Below, one piece after another: positions 43,670 to 51,128 of a DNA stretch of 64,000 bases. Made by a program: the position numbers and the translations under genes. Source of the DNA: Streptosporangium album (GTDB lineage Bacteria; Actinomycetota; Actinomycetes; Streptosporangiales; Streptosporangiaceae). The DNA lies in assembly GCF_014203795.1 (NCBI RefSeq), contig NZ_JACHJU010000001.1, positions 3,224,001-3,288,000 on the forward strand. The letters run 5' to 3'. Each line of letters begins with the position of its first letter. Positions within the stretch are counted from its first letter, which is position 1. The notes beneath the pieces were generated by a model that saw only the letters and a program-made list of their open reading frames with translations, was not told the origin of the DNA and did not search any database.

Positions 43670-44140
43670 TCAGACCGCCCGGAGAGCGCCGGCGTGTTCG
43701 GCGTCCGCCCAGGTGGCGGCCGAGACTCCCGCCATCTCTCCCATCACCGCGATGTCCTCGGCCCGGTGACCCAGCTCCCGGAGGGTGAACGCCTCGATCT
43801 CGCCGTAGGCGACGGCCAGGGAGAAGGTGAAGGACGTGAACGCCGACTCTGCGACGGTGAGCCCGACGATGTTCCCGATCGCCCTGTCCAACGACCTGGC
43901 GGCCTCGGGGAGCCCCTTCCCGATCTCGCGCAGCCGTCCACGCTCGATGGTCACCTCGTGCGGGGACGCGGGAGGCGGTGGGGTGAAGGGGCCTCCGGGC
44001 CAGGGGAAGGGGGCGCTTTCCTGTGTCCCGGACCCTCCCCGTCCTTCCGGGGGCGGCCCTCCCGTCCACGGGCATGTCCCGTCGTCGCGAGCCGGGTCGC
44101 TCGGGTGCGCGTGAGAGGGCATGCCGCCGGTCTCCCCCAT
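43670..44140 (-). CDS. EspC-like (type VII secretion associated) protein
   Basis: A 156-residue protein with a Pro/Gly-rich first half (to ~60) and a ~90-residue helical second half beginning VTIERGRLREIGKG and ending ATWADAEHAG. The helical part resembles the ESX-1 EspC family in length and pattern, a weak resemblance. The ATG at 44140 has GGAAGG upstream. It is the first gene of the three-gene set with the WXG-like and YbaB proteins. An AT-rich stretch at 44180-44240 upstream probably holds the promoter. Confidence 0.6.
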   Translation of the reverse strand: MGETGGMPSHAHPSDPARDDGTCPWTGGPPPEGRGGSGTQESAPFPWPGGPFTPPPPASPHEVTIERGRLREIGKGLPEAARSLDRAIGNIVGLTVAESAFTSFTFSLAVAYGEIEAFTLRELGHRAEDIAVMGEMAGVSAATWADAEHAGALRAV

Positions 44141-44274
44141 GATCGCCTTCCGTCAGCAGTCGTGCCGGGTGCACGTGATCACCTAAAACTAGGGATCTCT
44201 CCGCTGATCGGGCAATAATATTTACGCTTTTTTCACGCCTGTTCTCTCCGGAAAGAGTGGTCGTCAGGAAAACA

Positions 44275-44871
44275 TCAATATCTTTCCGAGGGCTCGGCGA
44301 TGAGAGCGGCGGTGCAGTCGGCGACGAGGTCCTCGGCGTACGCGGGGATCGGCTCATCGGACAGGTGATGGCGGCGCACCGTGGCATAGGGAAGGTCCAC
44401 CGTGGCCAGGAAGAGCCGTTCCACCTCGTGCGGCTCGCGTTTCCCCAGGCGGGCGGCCAGATCGCGCAGGGCGCTCGCGACCCGGCCGTTGCTCTGTCTC
44501 AGGTGCTCGCGTGCTTCGTCGGGCCAGTTGGGTCTGTCGAAGTCGGCGGGGCCGTACAGCAGGATCCGTGTCTCCCGCGGGTGGGCGCGGCTCCAGCTCA
44601 CGACGTGACGGGCCGCGTCCAGGGCCGCCTGTTCCGGCGGCCCGGTCTCCAGGGTGGCCAGAAACCCTTCCTGGAACCGGTCGACGGTGCGCAGCCAGAG
44701 GGCGGCGAGCATGGCGGAACGGCTGGGGAACCGGTGGTAGATCGAACCGCTCGGGGCGTGCGCCACCCGGGCGACCGCCGCCACGGTCACCGCGCTCGGG
44801 CCGCTCTCGGCCGCCAGTTCGGCGGCGGCGTCGAGCAGCCGGTCGATGTCGTGCTGAGCCGGTCTTCCCAT
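44275..44871 (-). CDS. TetR-family regulator
   Basis: A 198-residue TetR-family protein. Helix-turn-helix at residues ~25-48 (VTVAAVARVAHAPSGSIYHRF); C-terminal helices with no identified ligand. It lies 10 bases after a small 57-residue gene on the same strand, and both are divergent from the DUF2867 gene. The near-perfect palindrome at 45198-45225 is its likely operator. Confidence 0.88.
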   Translation of the reverse strand: MGRPAQHDIDRLLDAAAELAAESGPSAVTVAAVARVAHAPSGSIYHRFPSRSAMLAALWLRTVDRFQEGFLATLETGPPEQAALDAARHVVSWSRAHPRETRILLYGPADFDRPNWPDEAREHLRQSNGRVASALRDLAARLGKREPHEVERLFLATVDLPYATVRRHHLSDEPIPAYAEDLVADCTAALIAEPSERY

Positions 44872-44881
44872 GGGATCGAGG

Positions 44882-45055
44882 CTATCGGCTCCGGTCCGTA
44901 TCAGAGAGAGGTCTCTTGAAGGGGGTTCCCCGCTCGTCCCGCGCGTTCAGTTCGTTCCACTTGTGCATCAGCCGGGGGACCTCGTCGCGGAGGAAGGCGA
45001 AGAAGCGCCGGGTCTCCTCCAGCCGAGCGCCCGCGGGCGTGTCCAGGCCGAACAC
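44882..45055 (-). CDS. Small protein of 57 residues, unknown
   Basis: Read from the GTG at 45055, which has GGAG five bases upstream, the product begins VFGLDTPAGARLEETRRFFA and continues LRDEVPRLMHKWNELNARDE, a compact, charged, probably helical protein. Longer open frame to 45187 adds Arg/Pro-rich sequence that looks non-coding. It ends 10 bases before the TetR gene and is likely co-transcribed with it. I know no family. Confidence 0.58.
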   Translation of the reverse strand: MFGLDTPAGARLEETRRFFAFLRDEVPRLMHKWNELNARDERGTPFKRPLSDTDRSR

Positions 45056-45197
45056 CTCGACTCCGTCGCCGCGACCTCGGATGACCTGCGACGTGCCCGT
45101 GGGGCGGCGCGGAAGCCGAGCCCGGCGGCCGGAGCCGGGAGGCGGGGGAGCGCGACATGACCGCATGCCCAGGCGGAGCCGCCCCACCCCTTTTGGT

Positions 45198-45225
45198 AGA
45201 GAGCTTATTCTAGATTAAGCTCTCT
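45198..45225. promoter_or_regulatory. 28-base palindrome, probable TetR operator
   Basis: AGAGAGCTTA and TAAGCTCTCT are exact arms around TTCTAGAT; 26 of 28 positions obey the symmetry. It lies in the divergent region between the small-protein/TetR pair and the DUF2867 gene, overlapping a TAATAC (45225-45230) that could be the -10 box of the latter. Confidence 0.7.
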
Positions 45226-45294
45226 AATACTGGCTGCGCTGTACGGGACCACCGGGAGGGCCGGGGTTCCCTGCGCCGCCGTCCGAGGAGGACC

Positions 45295-45825
45295 ATGTCC
45301 GAGCTCATCGATCTGCCCGCGCTGCGCCCCGTGCTCGACGGCGCGGACCATGTGGACGTGCATACCGTCGAGGGGGAGGTGAGGTTGCGCAAGTTCGTCG
45401 CGGGCTCCACCGGATGGGCGCCCGGGTGGGTACGGGCGCTGTATCAGGTCAGGAGGATCTTCGCGCGTCTGTTGCGCCTGGCCCATGCCGATGTCAAGCC
45501 GGGATCCCACCTGCGGCCGGAGGAGATCCCGTTCACGCCGGGACGCAGGATCGGCTTCTTCACCGTCGTCGACGGGGAGGACGACCGTTTCCTGCTGCTG
45601 GAGGCGAGCGACTCCCATCTCGCGTCCTTCCTGGCGATCGTCGCCGAGAAGGCCGGGGGCGGCCGGAACCGGTTCCGCATGGTCACCGTCGTCAAGCATC
45701 GCCACTGGACGGGGCCGCTCTACTTCGCCGCCATCCGCCCGTTCCACTACCTGGTGATCCGCGGCATGGCCCGTGCCGGGACGAGCGGGGCCCATCCGTC
45801 CGGCCTGCGCGGGCCGGCACGGTGA
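45295..45825 (+). CDS. DUF2867 family protein
   Basis: A 176-residue protein with the DUF2867 pattern (DHVDVHTVEGEVRLRKFVAG, GRRIGFFTVVDGEDDRFLLLE, and FHYLVIRGMARAG at the end). The family has a SRPBCC-like look and no established function. Start ATG 45295 follows GAGGAGGACC. Divergent TetR gene and the palindrome suggest ligand-dependent expression. Confidence 0.82.
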   Translation: MSELIDLPALRPVLDGADHVDVHTVEGEVRLRKFVAGSTGWAPGWVRALYQVRRIFARLLRLAHADVKPGSHLRPEEIPFTPGRRIGFFTVVDGEDDRFLLLEASDSHLASFLAIVAEKAGGGRNRFRMVTVVKHRHWTGPLYFAAIRPFHYLVIRGMARAGTSGAHPSGLRGPAR

Positions 45826-46008
45826 CGGGCGGAGCCGTGGGGCCACATGACGGCAGAAAGGCGCCGGATCGAGAGCGGACGGGCCGCCCGGCCGGGTTCG
45901 AGCGCGGCGACGGGGGCGGAGGCCGCGTCGGTGATGTCGCTCACCGGCGGAACTCCCCGCGTCGTCATCGCAGCGGAGACCGGACCGGCCGGTGACAGAC
46001 TGGACGCC

Positions 46009-46383
46009 ATGACCAAACTGGATCAGTTCGTGGCAAGTCGCCCCCGCTTGCTCGGGCTGGCCTACCGGATGCTCGGCGAGGCGGCCGAGGCCGACGACGT
46101 GGTGTCCTGGGCCGACGGCGGCGGCAAGACCACGGCGGCTCAGCGCCCGGTGATCGGCCGCGCCAGGATCATGCGCTACCTGAGCGGCCTGGCCAGGCAC
46201 CCCAAGGTGACGCCCCTGGAGATGGTGATCGGTTCGGTGAACGGAGAACCCGCGCTGATCGCCCGGGACGCGGGGACGCCGACCTTCGTCACCGTCCTCG
46301 AACTCGACGGCGACCGGATCGTGGCGGTCCGTACGGCCCTCAACCCAGACAAGCTCGCCTTCCTCGCGGCGCAGTCGATGTGA
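46009..46383 (+). pseudogene. ECF41 (SigJ-type) sigma factor with an internal in-frame deletion
   Basis: The 124-residue frame joins the first ~32 residues of an ECF41 sigma factor (MTKLDQFVASRPRLLGLAYR, ending AEADDVV) directly to its C-terminal SnoaL-like domain (SWADGGGKTTAAQRPVIG to NPDKLAFLAA). Normal proteins are ~290-330 residues. The lost part covers most of region 2, all of region 4 and the linker, so DNA and polymerase binding are gone. The NPDKL motif typical of the ECF41 tail survives. Both ends of the gap would read D-V-V, consistent with loss between short direct repeats. ECF41 genes are usually next to an oxidoreductase gene, and one follows here. Confidence 0.8.
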
Positions 46384-46456
46384 CGTAGCTCATAAGGGAT
46401 CGCTGTCACGGACTCCCCCGGTCGCCGGTTCAAAGGGCGGACGAAGGGAGAAGGAA

Positions 46457-47569
46457 ATGGCACATCACATGGTGGTCCTCGGCGCCGGCTACGCGGGGCT
46501 CCTCGCCGCGAAGCTCGCGGCCAAGCGGACGGGCGCCAGGATCACCCTGGTCAACGCCGGTGACCGGTTCGTCGAGCGCGTGCGGCTGCACCAGCTCGCC
46601 GCCGGTCAGCGGCTGCGGGACCTGCCGCTGAAGGACTCGCTCAGGGGCACGGGGATCGAGCTCGTCGTCGACAGGGTGACGGGGATCGACACGGCGGACC
46701 GGACCGTACGGCTGGCACGGACGCCGCAGGCGGTGGGCTACGACACGTTGGTCTACGCCCTGGGCAGCCGGGCCGATCTCGACTCCGTTCCCGGCGCCGC
46801 CGAGCACGCCTACGGCGTCGCCCTCGCGGAGCAGGCGTCACGCCTCCGGGATCGCGTGCGTGAAGGGGGAACGGTCACCGTGGCCGGTGGCGGGCTGACC
46901 GGCATCGAAGCCGCCACCGAACTGGCCGAGACCTACCCGGAACTGAAGGTCGGGCTGGTGACGGACGGGATGCTGGGCGGCGCGCTGTCGGAGCGCGCCC
47001 GGCGTTATCTCCGGCGGACGTTCGGCCGCCTGGGCATCGAGGTCCGGGAGAACGCGCGGGTGACCGAGGTCCGCGCGGACGGTCTGGTGCTGGAGGGAGG
47101 CGAGCACGTCGGCGCCGACACGGTCGTGTGGACCACGGGTTTCCGGGTGCCGGACCTGGCCCGTGAGGCCGGGATCGCCGTCGACGGTCATGGGCGCATG
47201 GTCGTCGACGAGACGCTGCGCTCGGTCTCGCATCCGGAGATCTACGGAGTCGGGGACGCGGCAGCCGTACGCAGACCGGGCGGGCAGGAACCGCGCATGG
47301 CCTGTGCGACCGGGTTGCCGTCCGCGCAGCAGGCGGTTCACGCCATCGCCGCCCGGATGGCCGGCCGCGAACCACGGCCGCTGCGGTTCCGCTACGTCAA
47401 CCAGTGCATCAGCCTCGGCCGCCGGGACGGGCTCATCCAGTTCGTCCACGCCGACGACAGCCCACGCGAGGCCGTGCTCACCGGAAGGCCGGCGGCACTG
47501 TATAAGGAGAGCATCGTGAGGGGCACGATCCTCTCCCAGAGGTATCCGGCTCTGCCGACCTCCTTCTAG
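46457..47569 (+). CDS. FAD-dependent NAD(P)H oxidoreductase (NDH-2 like)
   Basis: A 370-residue two-dinucleotide-domain flavoprotein. FAD motif VVLGAGYAGLLAA at the N terminus, NAD(P)H motif VTVAGGGLTGIEAA at ~140-155, FAD-closing motif GVGDAAAV at ~270, and ATG-like TTGFRVPDL. It resembles NADH dehydrogenase type II and carotenoid-type reductases, with no C-terminal membrane segment. The ATG at 46457 has AGGGAGAAGGAA upstream. It lies 73 bases after the deleted ECF41 gene, whose regulon probably included it. It is intact. Confidence 0.88.
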   Translation: MAHHMVVLGAGYAGLLAAKLAAKRTGARITLVNAGDRFVERVRLHQLAAGQRLRDLPLKDSLRGTGIELVVDRVTGIDTADRTVRLARTPQAVGYDTLVYALGSRADLDSVPGAAEHAYGVALAEQASRLRDRVREGGTVTVAGGGLTGIEAATELAETYPELKVGLVTDGMLGGALSERARRYLRRTFGRLGIEVRENARVTEVRADGLVLEGGEHVGADTVVWTTGFRVPDLAREAGIAVDGHGRMVVDETLRSVSHPEIYGVGDAAAVRRPGGQEPRMACATGLPSAQQAVHAIAARMAGREPRPLRFRYVNQCISLGRRDGLIQFVHADDSPREAVLTGRPAALYKESIVRGTILSQRYPALPTSF

Positions 47570-47579
47570 TCGCCGCTCC

Positions 47580-47850
47580 TGGCCGGAGGCGGCGGCGCTC
47601 ATCACCCCACCGCGTGTCGTCGTCGACACGGAAGGTCTCACGTTCTGCGACTCCTCAGGGTTGAGCGTTCTCATAGGGGCGCTACGCGGCATGAGAGACG
47701 CCGGAGGACAGCTGGTGCTCAGCGGGGTCCGCGGGCGACGTCCACTCCCTCGGATGGCCCGACGCCTGAAACGGCACCCGGTTTCCGATGGTTCACCGCG
47801 TATGGCCGCACCGTGGCTGCGGTGACCGCCATGCCGTGCCCGTCCCCCTC
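47580..47850 (+). pseudogene. STAS-domain (anti-sigma factor antagonist) remnant, truncated and frameshifted
   Basis: Frame from ~47583 reads the middle of a STAS domain: TPPRVVVDTEGLTFCDSSGL (with the phospho-acceptor Ser in DSSG), then VLIGALRGMRDAGGQLVLSG. The normal first ~40 residues are missing, and after VRGR the homology jumps to another frame, where GFRWFTAYGRTVAAV matches the last helix. So it has a lost 5' end and at least one frameshift. It would have acted in a partner-switching regulatory system. Starts ~10 bases after the oxidoreductase stop. Confidence 0.72.
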
Positions 47851-48154
47851 ATATGAGCGCATCGGCCTAAAATTCGCCAGAATCATTGGAATTCTTATCA
47901 GGAACCCATATGTCCGCTCATCTCGCGTCTGCTGTTACCGTATGCGCGATGTGCCGGAAGTCCGGACGGCAACGTCGTCCGGCGACGGCTCGGGCGGAGG
48001 CACCGGAGGCACCGGAGGTACGGCAGTCGGCTGATCGCCCGCCTGGCAGGGCCCGTCCGGGCACGGCTGCCGGGCGACTGACGGGCACTCCGCTGAGGGC
48101 TTCCGCCGGGGCCGGCGCGCCGGGCGCGTCCTGGACACGCCGCCGACGTCCGCC

Positions 48155-48256
48155 GGTTGGAGGGACCCGTTGACTCTGTTCTCCGCGCTCGCGCCGCGCG
48201 GGTGCATCCGTCGCCACGAGCCGCCCGAGGAGAGGACCATCATTGGCCGACCGTAG
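48155..48256 (+). pseudogene. KtrB (TrkH-type) C-terminal remnant
   Basis: The frame ending at TAG 48254-48256 reads DPLTLFSALAPRGCIRRHE then PPEERTIIG. The pattern GPLTLxxALA-(R/E)-rich-(Y/H)ExPEERTIIG is the usual C terminus of actinobacterial KtrB, the K+-channel subunit. Only ~33 codons remain; the ~450-residue remainder is absent. Its end overlaps the start of ktrA by 14 bases, the normal ktrBA coupling. The region 47851-48154 before it shows only short GGAGGCACC repeats (47995-48020) and no gene. Confidence 0.68.
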
Positions 48257-48905
48257 AAACGACCCCGTGGTGGTGATCGGGCTCGGCCGTTTCGGCAGTT
48301 CCCTCGCCCTGGAACTCGCCCACCGGGGCACCGAGGTGCTGGCCATCGACAGCCGGCCCAAGATCGTACAGAGCATGGCCGGCCGGCTCACCCACGTCGC
48401 CACCGCCGACTCCACCGACCTGGAAGCGCTGCGCCAGCTCGGGGTGCCGGACTTCTACCGGGCCGTCGTGGCCATCGGCACCGACCTCGAGGCCAGCATC
48501 CTGACCACCTCCCTGCTGGTGGAGCTGGAGGTCGACGACATCTGGGCCAAGGCCGTCAGCCGCGAGCACGGCCGCATCCTGCAGCGCGTCGGCGCCCATC
48601 ATGTGATCTTGCCTGAGCATGACATGGGCGAGCGGGTGGCGCACCTGCTCAACGGGCGGATATTCGACTACATGGAGGTGGACCAGAACTACGCGCTGGT
48701 CAAGATCCGCCCACCGCGCGAATACATCGGCGTCCCGCTGGGCGAGTCCAACCTCCGCCGCAAGTACGGTGTGACCGTCGTCTGCGTCAAGGGGCAGGAC
48801 GAGGAGTTCACCTATGCCGGAGCGGAGACCGTTCTGGCCTACGGCGACGTCATCGTCATCGCGGGAAAGGTCGACCAGGTGGAACGGTTCGCCGAGCTGC
48901 CCTGA
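48243..48905 (+). CDS. KtrA/TrkA-type K+ uptake regulatory subunit
   Basis: A 220-residue RCK protein. The Rossmann motif VVIGLGRFGSSLALEL is at ~9-24; an acidic residue follows in VLAIDSRPK; the rest includes HDMGERVAHLLNGRIFDYM and a C-terminal RCK_C domain. Start is the TTG at 48243 with GAGGAGAGG five to ten bases upstream. KtrA binds ATP/ADP and c-di-AMP and gates the KtrB channel. Since its ktrB is reduced to a tail, KtrA here has no local partner; another KtrB elsewhere is possible. Confidence 0.9.
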   Translation: MADRRNDPVVVIGLGRFGSSLALELAHRGTEVLAIDSRPKIVQSMAGRLTHVATADSTDLEALRQLGVPDFYRAVVAIGTDLEASILTTSLLVELEVDDIWAKAVSREHGRILQRVGAHHVILPEHDMGERVAHLLNGRIFDYMEVDQNYALVKIRPPREYIGVPLGESNLRRKYGVTVVCVKGQDEEFTYAGAETVLAYGDVIVIAGKVDQVERFAELP

Positions 48906-49291
48906 GCCGTTCGTCCCCATCACTGGTCATACCGTCAATCGTGGGCGAAGGCGCAGGTGGAAGCCGTTAAAGGCCTGCCCGGCGACGACCATGAATACCT
49001 CTTGGCGACGCCGGGTCCCACGGTCAAATGACGGTCAGACGATGCCACCTGTGCAGCTCAGCGCGGGTCACCGGGTACGGCTGCGGGCGGTTCGTGTCCG
49101 ACCAGGGCGGCGACGCGCAGAACGAGCAGAGCGGTGAGAACCGACAGTCCTCGTCTGACATCGCTGGAGCAGGCAGAGCTGCGGCGACGGCCGCGGCCAT
49201 GGCCTCGCCCGCACCGAGCCCCGGGAAGTTAAGCACCGAGTTAACCTGGCGCTCAGGATGCCCTGATCTGCGCATTCCTAATGTGGGCGGC
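48906..49291. other. Gap without a supported gene
   Basis: Between ktrA and the PAP2 remnant. It includes a repeated GTTAA motif (49228 and 49240) and, at its right end, TAATGT (49279-49284) exactly seven bases before the ATG of the PAP2 remnant, the same leaderless -10 arrangement as in two other genes of this window. An open frame runs through part of it from 49028, but its residues look non-coding. Confidence 0.5.
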
Positions 49292-49549
49292 ATGGACAGA
49301 CGCGTCACCGCGGTGGTCTCGTCGCTTAAGGGCCCGCTGCCCCTGCTCCTCATCGTCGTCTCCGTCGGCATCGTTCTCGTGGTCGCGCAGGCGATCGCGC
49401 GCCTGTACCTCGGCGTCCATTACCCCACTGACGTGATCGGCTCGATGCTGGCCGCCACCGCCGGAACCTCGGCCGTAATCGCGCTGCGGGGCGGCATCGA
49501 CCGCTGGATCGACCGGATACCGAGCACCGCCGGGCTCGGAACCCGGTAA
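49292..49549 (+). pseudogene. PAP2-type phosphatase remnant with retained start
   Basis: An 85-residue frame that starts MDRRVTAVVSSLKGPLP and then jumps to the C-terminal part of a PAP2 phosphatase (LLLIVVSVGIVLVV, ARLYLGVHYPTDVIGSM: the third motif SRxxxGxHxxxD). The first two catalytic motifs (KxxxxxxRP and PSGH) are missing, so activity is not expected. The start and leaderless -10 box are kept, so the loss looks internal. Frame intact, so a short membrane peptide could be made. Confidence 0.72.
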
Positions 49550-49781
49550 ATCGACAGGGAGGGCGCAGGATGTGGCCGACGGTGTCTGAGAGCACTCCGG
49601 ACCATGCGGAAAGAGGGGCGTACGGCCGGCCTTCCAAAGACCCCGACCTGGTCTGCAGCGTGCCGGACCGGCCTTTACACAACCGGAACGCCTCCCGTCG
49701 TCGTCCGCGGGACCGCCGTAACCGCCGGAGTCGCCGCGACCGTCGCGGAGCGCATCCTGACCCCGCGGCTGGACAACGCCC

Positions 49782-49916
49782 GCCGCTGGTGATGCTCAGG
49801 TAGACGACCAGGCACAGGATCTTGATGATCCAGAAGTAGAGGGTGATCTCTGGAACCTTGTTGAGCATCCGGCCGCTCGGGGCATGGTGCCGAGGTTTTT
49901 CGTGTGAGGTGGTCAT
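49782..49916 (-). pseudogene. Fragment of a second COG4705 membrane protein
   Basis: The first ~45 codons read LNKVPEITLYFWIIKILC, nearly the same as the start of the intact neighbour (KKLPQITLAFWIMKI). After SITSG the frame runs on through antisense of the PAP2 remnant without any membrane pattern. So this is a copy of the family cut off after its first helix, located 105 bases downstream of the intact gene on the same strand. Confidence 0.7.
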
Positions 49917-50021
49917 GACGCGTCAGCTTGGCACCGGCCACCTGAACATAACCTGATCGCGTCTTCCACCGGGGCACACCCGGGCGCCGGGTCCACTCCA
50001 CGGACCTCCGCGGAGTCGCGA

Positions 50022-50792
50022 TCAGCCGATCGCACTCACCGGCTGCTCCGCGTCGGGCAAGGTCTCCTTCCTCCGCTGCTGCCACATCGTGTGGACGATC
50101 AGCGCGGCCAGGACGGCCAGGAGCACCAGCGAGGAGCCGATCGTCCCGTAGCCGAGGCCGCCCTTGACGACGGGCTTGCTGAAAAAATCACCCACGGTAG
50201 CGCCGAGCGGGCGGGTGAGGACAAACGCTATCCAGAACAGCAGCGTGACGGAGACCCGGGTGAAGTACTTGGCGATGAGAATCAGCACCAGCAGGCCGCC
50301 GATCAGGAGTGCTCCTCCCGCGTAGCCAAGGCCGGAGTCGTCGGCCAGGAAGTCCCCGAGCGAGGTGCCCAGCGTGTTGGAGAACAGGATCGCCGTCCAG
50401 TACAGCAGCTCGCCGCCGAAAGTGCTGATCCGCTCGACGTGGAAGGAGTGACCGCTGAACTTCCAGAGAAGAAACACCGCGGCGAGGGCGGTGATGAGGA
50501 CCAGGGCACCCCTCGCGTAGCCGAGCCCGGCGGTGCGGTTCATGAAGTCCGACATGGTCGTCCCGGCCGTGCTCGTCGAGAGGATGACGGTCCAGTAGAG
50601 CACCGGATGGAACTTCTCCGCCCTCAGCTGCGTCACGAGGCTGACCAGGAACAGCCCGACCAGGATCATCGAACTGACGGCATAACCGACGTTCAGCGTC
50701 TGGGCGAGAAGATCTCCACCTGTTTCTCCCAGGGTCGTCGCCGCGATCTTCATGATCCAGAAGGCCAAGGTGATCTGTGGAAGCTTCTTCAT
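50022..50792 (-). CDS. COG4705-family membrane protein with four internal repeats
   Basis: A 256-residue membrane protein with 8 hydrophobic segments arranged as four two-helix repeats. Each repeat has a glycine/acidic motif: ETGGDLLAQTLNVGYA, GTTMSDFMNRTAGLGYARGA, GTSLGDFLADDSGLGYAGGA and GATVGDFFSKPV..GGLGYG. The conserved Asp in (S/G)DF inside each motif makes a metal or cation path likely. Family is known as 'predicted membrane-anchored protein'; no role is established. ATG at 50792, basic C-terminal tail. Confidence 0.82.
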   Translation of the reverse strand: MKKLPQITLAFWIMKIAATTLGETGGDLLAQTLNVGYAVSSMILVGLFLVSLVTQLRAEKFHPVLYWTVILSTSTAGTTMSDFMNRTAGLGYARGALVLITALAAVFLLWKFSGHSFHVERISTFGGELLYWTAILFSNTLGTSLGDFLADDSGLGYAGGALLIGGLLVLILIAKYFTRVSVTLLFWIAFVLTRPLGATVGDFFSKPVVKGGLGYGTIGSSLVLLAVLAALIVHTMWQQRRKETLPDAEQPVSAIG

Positions 50793-51128
50793 TTTCCCCC
50801 TGTCCCCGGGGTACGCACGCGGACATCACCAGGGTTTATGGGTGAATGCCACAGGTGTACGCCGGAGATGACTGCAATGTCTTGCTGGATCCGGCCCCTC
50901 GCATGGATCCGTCGTCCCGACCATAGGCTTGTGAAGCTGAAATCAACCTGAGCGGCTCGCGCAACTTCACGACGCGGTTCGTGCCCCCAACATCACTAAG
51001 ACCCCTCTGGCCGTACCGCACCTACGGATCCAGGGCGATGGACAGAGCTTGGTCGAGGACCATGACCAAGCTCTGTATGAGGGGAAGCCCACCCAGCGCC
51101 GGCGGGCAAGACGGTTGTAGTGAAGCCG
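50793..51128. other. Intergenic region with a perfect hairpin
   Basis: Within this 336-base gap ACAGAGCTTGGTC (51042-51054) and GACCAAGCTCTGT (51064-51076) are exact 13-base arms around a 9-base loop. It lies 53 bases downstream of the YibE/F stop on the minus strand and is probably its terminator, though no T-run follows. Nothing else is recognised. Confidence 0.6.

Noticed and set aside
47990-48025. GGAGGCACC short repeats as a CRISPR or minisatellite
   Set aside because: Only about three imperfect 9-base units, with no spacers. No CRISPR array is visible anywhere in the window.
49028-49291. N-terminal extension of the PAP2 remnant
   Set aside because: Residues are low-complexity Ala/Ser/Gly with no membrane pattern, and a leaderless promoter sits right at the internal ATG.
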